A DNA stretch of 64,000 nucleotides from Septoria linicola (Eukaryota > Ascomycota > Dothideomycetes > Mycosphaerellales > Mycosphaerellaceae). Of the stretch, positions 33,489-44,439 are shown piece after piece (positions within the stretch are counted from its first letter, which is position 1; each line of letters opens with the position of its first letter). The stretch is from assembly GCA_024114885.1 (NCBI GenBank), contig CP099427.1, positions 1,488,001 to 1,552,000 of the forward strand, given 5' to 3'. The translations under genes were made by a program, and so were the position numbers. Under the pieces are notes generated by a model. It saw only the letters and a program-made list of their open reading frames with translations, had not been told where the DNA came from and made no database searches.

Positions 33489-35283
33489 TCATGTGCTGTA
33501 TCTTGGACCTCTGCTCCAAGCATGTTTGTACCGGACATTATAGCAGTTGTGACAAACCAAGACCCATTTCTTGTCGTCAGTCTGGGCGAACATCCAGTCG
33601 CGGTAGGTCTCTGCTTCACCACAATCAAAGCACACTTGCTCCATCTCTGCCATTTTCGGGTGAAGATTGCGTTTTTGTCCGAGGATCAGACGCTGAACAT
33701 TACCACGGAGACCTGGTATACATGGCTGCGGCTTCCCACTCGCCCGGTACCAATTTGCTGACATCGTCCGACAACCTCCTGCGCTCTAGATCGGTCTGCT
33801 CCCGTCCTATCTCGCTCATTCGACGACCACGCTCATTGTCTCCAGGACGTCTTTTACGCTCCAGGATTCCAGAAGGCGCGGCGTGATCAGTCGCAGCTAT
33901 GGCGCTACGGCTGGCTCTGCTCGCGCTAGGAATTGCTGAAGTCTCCACATTCTGAACCTTTTTCGATCCTGGATCCACGACCTCTCTGCTCGTATCTTGC
34001 TCGAGTGTAGCCGGACGTGATGCAGGTGCTGTTGGGATGTCGTTGGCCAGAGTATGCTCGAGTGACATACATTTGTTGGCGTCAGCCCGAGCAGCTGACT
34101 GTTTTGCATCACGTCTCGCCTTCTTCGCAGCTTTGCGTGCAGTCCGCTGTTCTGGTGTTTCAGCCTTCCGCTTCTTCTGCGCTACAAGTTCTTGGGCGCT
34201 TTCATGCTCAGGTGCAGATACATGCTGTCCGACGCCGGACAATGCATCGTCGGCAGCGCCATGCTGTGGTACCAACGATGTGCCCTCCTCAGGCTGAGCA
34301 GCTGAACGATCTGCGTCGCGCTGAGCGTTGTTCGTCGCCGTTCGTACAGTACCTCCAGCTGCACGAGAACTCGCGACTCCACATGGCAGGGCTACTCCTG
34401 CGCCATGTTCTACAATCAACTCACCATTCCCTCGAAAGTCAGCGCCGTGTACTGTAGCCGCATTTACACGGAACTCGTGGGGTCTGGACTTGGCAGCCTC
34501 ACGTTCCTTCTTCTCCTTTTCTCTTTTGGCTCGGCGTGGCTCATAACAGTCTTGACAGATCAATACCCAAGTGGTTTCATCTTGCAGTCCACGACGGTAT
34601 CGGCCATGATCTCGGACTCCACAATCTAGGCAGACTTGCTCCATGTCCCTGATGAGCTGAGCGGGAGGCTTGTCTTTGGGTACCCGTCTGCCCACAAAGA
34701 AGTCAAGCTTTGCAGTACCATACGGACAAGGATCACGCCCCGGTCTGGCCCATTGCGTTGGACACTTCCACCCGCATAGCTCAACATATGGCTCAAGATT
34801 CATTTCCTGTTTTCGTGCTGGTCTTTGCACATCCTCTTCGTCTGCAGCTTTCAATGGCAGTGCCAAGTTTCCGTGCTCATCGCGATTCAGCATCCAGGCA
34901 CAAGTGGCTGGTATCAACCTGGCTTTTTCAGCAGCTTTGCGTTCTGCCGTCTCTTCAGCAGTCTCGCCTGCTTGTTTGATCGGCACAAGTATGGAACCAT
35001 TCCCATCACGAACGAAGCTCCGACTACCCAGATATTCAATGCCGTGCTCCGCATAAATGCTGACAACACGGGCTGCATTCTTCTCGGCCTGGCGAACGGC
35101 TTTCTGAGCAGCTTTGCGCATTGCACGCTCTTCTGCTGTTTCGCCTTTCTTCCTTTTCGGAACAATAAGCATAGCACGCGCATCCTCTGTGGAAGAGCCA
35201 CTGTCTGCCGTCGCTCCCACACTGGATGCGTCGTATCGGGAGCGGTGTTCGGCGTAGTCTGGCTGCGAAGGTCGAGGCGATTC
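33489..35283 (-). CDS. Unknown zinc-ribbon-like repeat protein, continuing the frame after a TAG
   Basis: This frame directly follows, without a shift, the TAG at 35286-35284 that ends the upstream frame. It runs to 33700, then probably splices to a last exon ending at 33489. It holds three Lys/Ala-rich repeats of the type GETAEERAMRKAAQKAVRQ and a CxxC..CxxC unit, MEQVCLDCG..WVLICQDCYEP. The last exon holds a second such unit, MEQVCFDCG..KKWVLVCHNCYN. The two Cys4 units are clear paralogues and likely bind zinc. The donor of the last intron is uncertain (GTACCG at about 33745 with an acceptor before ATGGAG is one in-frame option). No separate promoter-sized gap or nearby ATG explains it as an independent gene. 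Confidence 0.55.
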
Positions 35284-36159
35284 CTAATCACTCGATTCAG
35301 CCGGTCCTGACGCAGACCTACTAGGCATACTCCCCTTGGCTTTAGCAGCCCGTTCTTCGTTGCGTTTGGCTTTCTTCGCAGCTCTGCGTGCAGCCTTGTC
35401 CTCTTCGGTGGTAGCCTTCTTAGACATTGAGACCTCCCCGGTCGTGTCATGCGTGACGAGGGTCGGAGGAGGAATGTTCTGCTTCGATGATGGAGCACCA
35501 TCACGCTCACCAACTTCACCTTCCAAAATCTCCTGCTCTTGCTCATACGACTCCTTCGATTGTGCATCTGGATCGTTGTCCAGATCCATAGCACCACTCG
35601 TTGTGGCAGTATCCTCACCAGCATCCTGCTTCTTGCGCTTCTTCGCGCGCTCGCCGTCGTTCTGCTCCTGCAGACTGCGCTTTTTCTTTGCATCTTTTCT
35701 GGCCTTCTTCTCTGCAGCAGTCAAGTCCTTTCCAGACTTTCCGGACAGGTCGATCGAGTCCTCCACATAATGCGACTCGGTCTGCTGAATCGCATTGTCT
35801 AGCACCTCCTCATCACCAATGTGATTGGGATCACTCGTTGTAATGCCGTGCTGAATAGCTTCATCACCAAATTTTGCGACAAGCTCTTCTTTGCTCTCTG
35901 GCATTAAGCTAACACCTTGCAATCCTGACTCGATGCGCTTGAGATGATGAATTGCCCAGCCGCCATTCGGTCCTCCTTTCGGTCCCCATCGCACTCCTTC
36001 TGTCGCGAGCCATGCGTCTGGGTGCAAGTGAGGTTTCGTCTTGGTCCGTTCCAGAAATTTCGCGAGAAGTGGTTGAGCGGCTTTTTGTGTGATTTGGGTC
36101 GCTTTGTGAATGCGCATTGGCGGATCCGAGATGAATCTTGCCTGCTGCGTGGCCGCCAT
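35284..36159 (-). CDS. Unknown Lys/Ala/Glu-rich protein ending at an in-frame TAG
   Basis: The ATG at 36159 opens 291 codons. The first 100 residues look like a folded, conserved domain (TKPHLHPDAWLATEGVRWGP, GGPNGGWAIHHLKRIESGLQ, SKEELVAKFGDEAIQHG). The remainder is low-complexity and charged, with nucleolar-type basic clusters (KKARKDAKKKRS, ERAKKRKKQD) and a C-terminal KAARRAAKKAKRNEERAAKA block that matches the repeats in the downstream frame. That shared repeat argues that both frames are parts of one gene. No family named with confidence. Confidence 0.65.
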   Translation of the reverse strand: MAATQQARFISDPPMRIHKATQITQKAAQPLLAKFLERTKTKPHLHPDAWLATEGVRWGPKGGPNGGWAIHHLKRIESGLQGVSLMPESKEELVAKFGDEAIQHGITTSDPNHIGDEEVLDNAIQQTESHYVEDSIDLSGKSGKDLTAAEKKARKDAKKKRSLQEQNDGERAKKRKKQDAGEDTATTSGAMDLDNDPDAQSKESYEQEQEILEGEVGERDGAPSSKQNIPPPTLVTHDTTGEVSMSKKATTEEDKAARRAAKKAKRNEERAAKAKGSMPSRSASGPAESSD

Positions 36160-36755
36160 GACTGCGACTGTTCCTGGTGACCTGTGAGGTTGAAGTCTGA
36201 ATTCAAAAGAGATTCGAAGCTCTCGAGTTCGAAAGTTTTGTGGAGCGACAGAACTATCAATTGCGCTAAGGAAACCTTAATTCGAGGCAGGAACAGCCGT
36301 TGAAATCTCCTTCCTCCCTTCCGTCTCGAACTCACATCCACAGACTACATCTGCATTCATGAGTACGAAAGCAGCTATCAGTGGTCGGCAAACTCAAGAT
36401 CTACATGCATTCGGCGCAAAATCGAGGCTGCGAACATGGGAAAGCTTGCGTCGTGATCGTGCCAGATCATCAATCGAGACGAGATCATATATGTTAAATT
36501 CGTGCGCATCGCTGAATATGCTGCTAGAATAGGAAGCTCCTACGACATGCTGATCCAGCCGAGCTCGGCTGCATGCAAGATGTGATGTGGCTTGCATAGT
36601 AAGGTGCGGCCTTCATGCTTAGGCAGGTTGAGCTTGATGACACCCGTAGCTATCAGCTCATCTCCAGCTCTCTTCAACAACGCGTATACTGAGCTACTCT
36701 GGCGACTGCTAGCCTTTCCCATTCACTGACGATTTAATGTTCCGGAGACAGGTAC
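36160..36755. other. Divergent promoter region
   Basis: Between the repeat-rich gene (-) and the HET gene (+). A 60-codon minus frame at 36540-36722 has a methionine start but no recognisable features. Confidence 0.5.
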
Positions 36756-38611
36756 ATGTCTGGCAGACCTCAGCATGGACATCTTCAATCGACCTCCAAC
36801 ACAGGTGCCTCCAATTCAGGATACAGCAGGCTACTCTTACAAGTATGTGCCACTTGGAGAGTCTCAAGTGAGATTAGCTTGGTTCGCGTGCTCCCAGACA
36901 GCGACATGAAAGCACTCGTGAGATGCTCGCTTGTCCACATATCCTTAGACTCAGGAGATCGTGTGCCCTACGAGACAGTCACCTACGTGTGGGGCAGTCA
37001 CGCCGACAGAGCCATCATAGAGCTTGAAGGTATCCGTGTCGAAGTACCTTCGAGCTCCGAAGCAGTGCTGAGACGTGTGCGGTCACCCAGCGATGACAGA
37101 ATGATCTGGATCGATGCCATCTGCATCAATCAGCATGATCTCGTGGAACGAGGCCAACAAGTCAACATGATGTCTGCGATTTTCCAGGGTGGCGCAGGGA
37201 ATCTCATACATCTAGGTGACTCTCGCAGCGCCGATGTTGTGGCACTTGCTCTGGGTAGTTTGCGCCTTGTGCTGCAGGACATCGAAGAAGAGGCGAACGA
37301 CCAGCAACGGCAATTGTGCGAAATGATGTATGATGAAGAGGGAGTGTATCGTGCACTGAGTAGCAGCAAGTCAGCTGTCCCAACGACGGAGGATGAAGAC
37401 AACATACTGGGATTGTTCTCTCTTGCATGGTTTCGGTAGGTCTTTTCAGTGGACCCAAGGCGACTCCACGACTGACAGCTTCATGCAGCCGACTGTGGGT
37501 GTTGCAAGAGGCAGCACTGTCGGTAAGAAATACATGCATGGGGCATGACTCCGAGTTCGAGCTTCGCGATGTGCTTAGAGTGGCCGCGTGGATAGGCTTG
37601 AGGGGCCAGGATGGATCCGCACGCAGTCTGACGGAATCGCCCGGTCGAGCAAGTGCAGCACAGATGTTTGACATCGTTGATCGAGACGATGGCTTCTACG
37701 TCCGTGGTCGTGACACGGCGTCGCTCAGTCTAGTTGACGCACTGGACATCGGTCGACAACTTGAAACAACCCAGCCTCAAGACAACATCTTTGCACTTCG
37801 CGGACTGCTGGCTGATAGTATTGCACGCTATCCTCATCTTGCTCGTTTGGTAATGGCAGACTACACGAAACTACTGTGGCAAGTCATGTGTGACGCGACG
37901 AGGTTTGCAATATGCGAGAGCGGTGACCTGTATCCATTACAATTCATCAGTCACAGGCACAACTCAGAAGTGGAGCACGACATGCCCTCGTGGGCTATCA
38001 GAGCAGAACGCCCCTTCGACGTGACTCAAGATCCCCGAGCACTTTTTGGTCATTTCCAGGCAAGCGGATCTAGAGGCATCGATCCACTGGAGCTGTCTGA
38101 TACACGGTACAGCCGAGTGCTAAGACTATCGGGTGTCGTTGTCGATCGTATCACGAATGTAGGCCAGCCGATCGGATCTGCTCTGTGGGATATTGCCAGA
38201 GACCTCGAAGACGCGCTGGAGGCTACGAAGGTCCAATTTGCCAATACAGATCCTCTCCTGCTTACTGATGCTTTGCTTGCAGGGGCGAATGTAAAGCTTG
38301 AGCACGGCCTGGACTTTTCCAAGGTACTTACGGCTTCGCCAGATGCTCCGAGTACGTTGTTTCGGAGTACGTTGCGGAAGGCCAGTCGCTGTCGGCGTCT
38401 CTTCAGCACGGCGACTGGCAAAATTGGCATAGGACCTCGCTCGCTCCAGCCTGGCGATATGATTGTGATTCTTTTTGGAGGAAAAGTGCCATTCTGTCTG
38501 CGAGAGGCGCAGAATGACTATCTCTTCTTGGGCCAAGCCTATGTCAAGGACATCATGGGAGGCGAGGCGGTTTCGAAAGACACGGTGCCTAGGACATTCG
38601 ACGTGATATAG
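36756..38611 (+). CDS. Heterokaryon-incompatibility (HET) domain protein, probable N-terminal frameshift
   Basis: As written, the exons 36756-37435 and 37489-38611 give 600 aa. HET motifs: VPYETVTYVWGSHADRA, then DDRMIWIDAICINQHDLVER with the invariant Asp-Ala-Ile-Cys-Ile-Asn-Gln, then AWFRRLWVLQEAAL rebuilt by splicing. The C-terminus has the usual GDMIVILFGGKVPFCLREA and GQAYVKDIMGGEA. The first 40 residues of this frame do not look like the family. The +1 frame from an ATG at 36775 reads MDIFNRPP..YSYKYVPLGES, the classic HET opening; it meets the long frame at about 36866, where one base seems to be missing. A 41-base intron starting GTATGT at 36847 is another way to join the frames. HET proteins trigger cell death on non-self fusion or act in immunity-like responses. 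Confidence 0.85.
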
Positions 38612-39270
38612 AGGTCATTGGTATGCTGTTCGATTGTCAGTCCTCAGGCAGGTGTCTGTCGCGGTCCATGAACGGCATGTTTCGCCGAGATGTGCCGAGC
38701 CCTACGGATGACCGCATTGCGCTCGCAGACGTTCTTCTTCGCACACAACGACTCTCCTGTCCCTACTGCCTACGAAAGGATCAAAAGAGGTATGTACCTC
38801 ATCGCCGCATTGTGGCCGCAAGTATCGGATCTTTCCTCCACTTCAGACGCAATTCTGTACGATTCTGCATGTCAAAAACCTTCTCTCGCAATCCCGCCGC
38901 AAAGCCGCCGTTTCGTGTCCGGTGCTTGTTCATCTCCGCCCGGCTCCAGGTGGGGACTCCGCTCGCATGCAAGCCAGGGACGCCTCCCGATAGCGTGGGT
39001 CTATCCTCTTTCCAGATCAACCACGCACGCCAATCCTCCACCGCAAGGCCGACTTCTAGGCAGAATGATGTCGTTGTTCGGCAGTATCGTAACATCGGCC
39101 GGGAAAGTGCAGCGTGACGACAAGGAAGATATAGCATCAGTGCTTGTTCCGTGCTGCACTACTCTCACGACGGTAAGACAATGATGCTGCGGGAGGGGTA
39201 GATCTTGGAGCCAAGTCAGATCGTAAAAAAACATAAAAAGTAGAGACTGCATGCACGTTTGTGTTTTACG
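38612..39270. other. Intergenic region, promoter of the GH32 gene
   Basis: Frames at 38623-39117 and 38690-39184 overlap, are Ser/Pro/Arg-rich and show no domain. A run CGTAAAAAAACATAAAAAG at 39222-39240 lies shortly before the start of the fructosidase. Confidence 0.5.
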
Positions 39271-41099
39271 ATGTCTGGGTCCTACATATCGACCATGTTG
39301 TTCAAGAATCTCATCCCAGCTGCGGCTGTGTTTGCGCAACAAGCTGCTGCTCAAGCGGCTGGCACCTCGAACTCTGCTACAGGATTGCCAGAAGTCTTCC
39401 CAAATGCTACGGCGACTTACTATGCGCCTGGTGTGCCAACAGATGCGCCTGTGCCAGGAAACTACGCCGATTTCCTGCGACCACGAGTACACTTCTCGCC
39501 TCCAAGGTATTTCATGAACGACCCGAATGGCATGCACCGAGCTCCAGATGGAACATGGCACGCGTACTACCAATACAACCCAATCACTCCAGTTGCGGGC
39601 AACCAACACTGGGGCCATGCTACGTCGCAGGACTTGTACACCTGGACAAACCAGAAGATCCCGTTCTTCCCACCAAACGACTACTCTGTAAGTCTTGCAG
39701 TTCGGCGTCAGAAGCGACAGATACTAACATCGGGCAGTTCATCTTCAGCGGCTCTGCAGTGATTGACGCGAACAACACTTCTGGCTTCTTTCCAGACCAA
39801 GACAACGGCGTGGTGGCGATCTACACTGTTGCCGAATACCCTAATGGCCAGCAAGGCATTCAATACCAGGCTATCGCCTACAGCCATGATGGAGGCTACT
39901 CTTTCGAGGCATACTCTGACAATCCAGTCCTCGACCTCAACTCGACCCAGTTCCGTGACCCGCATGTCATTTGGCACGAGTCGACCGGCCGCTGGGTTAT
40001 GACCATCGCCTTTGCTACCGAGTTCGTGATTGGCGTTTACACTTCTCCCGATCTCAAGGAGTGGAGCTGGGCCTCTAACTTCACCAAGCACGGTTACCTC
40101 GGCGTGCAGTACGAATGCCCAAATCTTGTCCAGGTGCCAATGCGTGGCCAAGAAGAGCCTGTGTGGTTCTTGCTCATCTCAATCAACCCAGGTGGGCCTC
40201 GTGGTGGTAGTGTATCCGAGTACTTCGTGGGCGATTTCAACGGAACCCACTTCGAGACGTTCGATGAGGCAACCCGTCTTACCGACTTCGGCAAGGACAA
40301 CTATGCAGCTCAATTCTTCAGTGGCGTTCCCTTCGGCGAGCCTCAGATCGCAATGGGCTGGGCCTCAAATTGGCAGTACACCTCTCTCGTTCCGACAGGG
40401 CTCATCGAACATGGCCAATTCCGCTCAGCCATGACATTGCCACGCGCCCATACCCTTGCGAACATCTCTGCAAGAGGCTATGACCTGATCTCCGAGATCT
40501 ACAACATCGAAGCTGTTATCGACTCAGAACTGGCCAACAACAACTCCCTCGGCAACGGCTCGATCTTCAGCTACTTCGGCGATGTGCCCAGTGGAGCACT
40601 CTACCTTGAGACGAACATCACTGGTATTACGCCTTCGACACGTCGCGGCACAGCCAACTTCACAATCTCTTCCTCCGTCACTGGCGAGTTCATTCGCGGC
40701 GGCATCAAGGTGGCCGGTGAGCCAGGCATCTGGATCGACCGCGGCAACCTGAAGGGTTTCAGCGAGAATCCATACTTCACAGACAAGTTCTCAGAGGAGG
40801 GCACATTTGTACCAGCAGACGGCAGCTGGGAGCTGAAGGTTGTATACGATAACTCGATCATCGAAGTGTACCTCAATGGCGCCCAGGCGGTGGGCACATT
40901 ATCGGTGTTCCCCTCAGTCCAGCTCGATACGCTGGCTGTACATGTTGGCGGTATTGCGGATAACGCAACGAGCAGTGTCGCTGTGTGGGGTTTGAAGGAC
41001 ACTTGGGCAGACCAGGCCAATGCCAACGGGACAGTGCTAGGCAATGCTACGCAAGTCGAGGGTAGCATGAACAAGAGGTGGCTTTTCGGCGATCAGTAG
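39271..41099 (+). CDS. Secreted glycoside hydrolase family 32 (invertase/fructosidase)
   Basis: Exons 39271-39687 and 39738-41099. The ATG at 39295 gives 584 aa with a clean signal peptide (MLFKNLIPAAAVFAQQAAAQ); an in-frame ATG at 39271 would add 8 residues. The catalytic triad is visible: the nucleophile Asp in YFMNDPNGMHR, the stabiliser in FRDPHVIW and the acid/base Glu in YECPNLVQV. A C-terminal beta-sandwich with FTISSSVTGEFIRGGI and DNSIIEVYLNGAQ follows. Many Asn-X-Ser/Thr sites fit a secreted glycoprotein. It would cleave sucrose or fructans outside the cell; invertase, inulinase and fructosyltransferase activities cannot be separated by eye. The last 63 coding bases overlap the opposing receptor gene. 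Confidence 0.95.
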
Positions 41100-42203
41100 C
41101 ATGTACTCATCAAACGAAACTTTGATCTCTGACACGACTTGGTCCCGCTTCGCCTGGGTATAAGGTCTTGAGAAGAGTTGCTTGACTGTTTTGCCTACTA
41201 CATCCTCGATGAAGCTGATAGAGTCGCCGCGTACACTGTCCTTTCGAGGTGGAGTGCCAGTAGAAGAGGTCGTTGGTTGCAGTAACTGCAGCTGATATGC
41301 GTCAAGGTCGGGCACAGAGGGTTTGCGGTCCTTGACTGTCGAGCCGTGGCCTCCATAACTGATCACCAGATTGCTGATGAAAGGTCGCATGATCAGGATT
41401 GTAGACGAGATGAGAGAATAAGTGAGCTCTGCTTGCGACCAGGTATTGAACTCGGCCATGTCCAGCATGGGATCTTCGTCAGAGGCCGGATAGCTTCGCA
41501 GTCTGAGAGTGACGAATATGATCACGGGTAGCCTGAACGCGAACATAATAACCACTGCGGCTTTGTGGCTCCGGCGAATAGCACCAATATTCCATATCAG
41601 CCACAGGCATATTCCGAAGAATGCCACTTCGAAGGCACAACCAAGTGACTCCAGAAGCTCCCATCGCAGCAATTTCTTGGAGCAGGATAGGTCCACGATG
41701 ACCCATGGCTGAGCTAGATTGCACTGTAGGGCCATGCAGAAGAAGAGCACGATCGTCCAGATGATGATCAAGCCGAAGATATATTGCGTCGCTCGACGTT
41801 GCGGGTTGAATGGCGCGATACGCAGCAAGAACAGCGCCACAGAAGCCTTTGAAAGTCCCAAGGAGATCACAAAGAGCAGTGTCGCGGCGTAGTATAGCTT
41901 CTGTGTCGTGACCAGTACGATATCGCTTGTGAGATGCCTCGCTCGGCCAAGCCCAACATCGCAAGCTAATAGTGTGAGAATGGCCTGGACCACCGCATAC
42001 AGCGTCGCTATAGCACAAAAGCTATCATCATGACCAAAGGGCGGATGCACTTGCTTCCTGATGAAGATGCGTATGCCACCAAAGAGCAGGGTCAATGCCA
42101 GGCCAATTGTAGTCGAGATGATGATCCAGGCGGTGTGATCCTGATCGGTCACTCTTGCAAAGGGAGGATAGTAGCCATCAGGAATCGTGAAGTCCGCCGA
42201 CAT
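41037..42203 (-). CDS. PTH11-type rhodopsin-fold membrane protein without CFEM domain
   Basis: A single open frame of 388 aa with seven hydrophobic segments: WIIISTTIGLALTLLFGGIR, FCAIATLYAVVQAILTLLA, LYYAATLLFVISLGLSKASV, YIFGLIIIWTIVLFFCMALQ, ESLGCAFEVAFFGICLWLI, SHKAAVVIMFAFRLPVIIFV and AELTYSLISSTILIMRPFI. The SKASVALFLLRI and RRATQYIFGL contexts and a Cys after helix 4 (LQCNLAQPW) are characteristic of the fungal rhodopsin-like/PTH11 group, often linked to surface or nutrient sensing. The N-terminus lacks the eight-Cys CFEM module. The cytosolic tail carries Ser/Thr clusters (TTSSTGTPPRKDS). The coding end overlaps the GH32 gene on the other strand. Confidence 0.88.
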   Translation of the reverse strand: MSADFTIPDGYYPPFARVTDQDHTAWIIISTTIGLALTLLFGGIRIFIRKQVHPPFGHDDSFCAIATLYAVVQAILTLLACDVGLGRARHLTSDIVLVTTQKLYYAATLLFVISLGLSKASVALFLLRIAPFNPQRRATQYIFGLIIIWTIVLFFCMALQCNLAQPWVIVDLSCSKKLLRWELLESLGCAFEVAFFGICLWLIWNIGAIRRSHKAAVVIMFAFRLPVIIFVTLRLRSYPASDEDPMLDMAEFNTWSQAELTYSLISSTILIMRPFISNLVISYGGHGSTVKDRKPSVPDLDAYQLQLLQPTTSSTGTPPRKDSVRGDSISFIEDVVGKTVKQLFSRPYTQAKRDQVVSEIKVSFDEYMLLIAEKPPLVHATLDLRSIA

Positions 42204-44439
42204 ACGTGCCCATGCACAGACATGAGGTTGTGCTCAGAGGGGTGGAGTCGCGTAAGTTCCTGCTTGGATATGTGCTGATTCCCGATGGCCCGCGTGTCGT
42301 TCGGCAGAGACAAGGGCATCCCAGTCGATGATGAACGACGAACGAGCCAAGAAAGGTCAATTGGCGAATGTGGTCAATAGCATGCCTATCACGTTAGTGG
42401 CCAGGTGTTTGGGAGCTTGGGATCTGGATTGTGTGCATGCACACTCCTTCATGCGGTGTTAAGGAGAATGAGCGCATCCCGCAGATCTCCCAACTGCCAC
42501 AACTGTCACGCAGAGGCCGTTGAATCAGCGGTACAGCTATCGACATCTTATCGTCAGATGTCAGTGATGCGACGAGTCAAGCCCTGGAGGACAATGACTT
42601 ATGTCTCGTGCCCATCAGCGAAAGAAATGTACGACATCTGCCCTGCCAAGGCACACAGCTTGACAGTTTTTTCTCCGTGTATTGACCATGTCCTTCTTGT
42701 CGCCTCCTGTCCATCCAGGATAACCGAAGTTTGGCAATGAACATCTCTGAGCCATGATCGCGCGTCGTCTTATGATGACAAGAGGTTGACCGCGCGTGGT
42801 GTCGATGGATGAGGCAATGCCGTCGGCGGGACGGTAGAAGTACCGTGGATGTGTCATGTTTGGGTTCAAGACATCATCCTTGCAATGACTTCACCTGCTC
42901 TCTCTCTCTTCATGAACTCATCTCGTCGAGAAGTGACTGCATTAGCAGCCGCGACATTCGTGGTACTGATAATGTCCGCGACGCCATAGGGGCTCATTTA
43001 CGACTTCGCAGCCCCTTCAGCCGTCGTGCATGGATTCATGGAGCCATCACGGAGCAGCGCCTCCTCTTGCAGTCTGAAGTCCATTTGTTCCTGAATTCTG
43101 AGCGTAATGTAAAGGCCTCAAGACCCCACCTCGCAGCACATGCTGTGAGTCTCTACACTGGCTATTCTACCTATACATCTTTCAACCTATCCTGGAGCCT
43201 CGGCCTCGCAGACTTCTGCATGCAACCTGATTTTGAAAGTGCGACCTTGGAGCGGCTTATTAGGGCAGTCATGGCTCCGCGTCACGAGGACTTTCGCCCG
43301 TATTCGACGGCTCTGATCCTCAACTTCTCAAGATAGCACCGGGATCCGCTGATCTTGTACCTTCGCGACCGACGAGAGACCTCGGACCAGCTGTTTTGTG
43401 GCTAACCATTTCTCGATTGGCTGAACCAGGAATACACCCCGCCGCACGGAGCACAATGCACCTGTCGCGTTATACATGTGTACGCGAGCACGTGTCTGTC
43501 TACATGTCATGTAAGCATTGGTCGCTGTTGCAGAGTAGTTACTTCACGTTTCACAGAGATCCCATTTGCGCAAACCACTCACTCGTATGAAGAACTGCTC
43601 TCAGGGCTCAACTCATCGATGAGTCCGGCTGGGATCGCTATGTGCTTCGGGACCATACAGAATACTGGCTGACCGTGAAACAGTGAGCACACGTTATAGA
43701 AGCTGCGTCTCATGCACATTTGGAAGCCTGTGCTAAACTCGTTAAGGAGTGATGTCCTGGAATGGTCCTCAGCCTGATAAAGCTTGCGCTCCTCGGCTAC
43801 GATGTGTGTGGAGTCGAGATCCCGCGCGTGTGCCGCACTTTTTGGCATGCATGAAGCCATTGATGCAAGGTGTGAGATGGTGGTGTGAAGACGGGAGGTC
43901 GAGCGTTTATCCGAAGAATGGCACTGTCATATAGTACATGTCGGTCCGCACTTTCGAAGCGCAGCTGTCATTTATTTAGGAACATACTTCTTTGGCCGCC
44001 CAAGGACATTCCTCTACATCCCGTCAGGATTCGGCTTTCAGGACAGCCATGCCGGTTCCTACTCGTGGCTGAATGCCTGATGCTGTTTGAGACACCTCGC
44101 GCGCCTCATAATACTTTGACTGGTGGTCGGACGAGCTGGATGCGTCAACAGATGGTGTCACTTGGGCTTCGAGGCTTGGCCAAGACCGAGGAAGCATTGC
44201 CATGCGCAAAATGTCCATGCATACCACGGCCGAGACGTATCACGCTGCGAGTGGAATACGAAAGATAAGACAGAAGGTAGTCGGAGCTTAGTGTGACAGC
44301 TCTCGTCATCGTCGTCGTCGTTGTAGCAGATGCGCGCATGCTTGGACTGCGGAGGACAGTGCCAATAGGATGACGATGCATACACTTTCTCCTCACCATG
44401 GCCATCAGGCCATCTCAGTGGGACTCAGGCAGCTCCGCA
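42204..44439. other. Gene-poor region
   Basis: No supported gene over about 2.2 kb. A 93-codon minus frame at 43579-43860 (MASCMPKSAAHARDLDSTHI..) is the most coding-like but stands alone. The plus frame at 42809-43336 is Arg/Ser-rich without a domain. A (CGT)n-like stretch (CATCGTCGTCGTCGTTG) lies at 44308-44324. Confidence 0.45.

Noticed and set aside
39261..39737. Alternative 5' part for the GH32 gene in the frame of the second exon
   Set aside because: It lacks a signal peptide and the NDPNG box; the spliced model provides both.
42809..43336. Plus-strand frame of 175 codons
   Set aside because: Arg/Ser-rich with no recognisable motif and no splice context.
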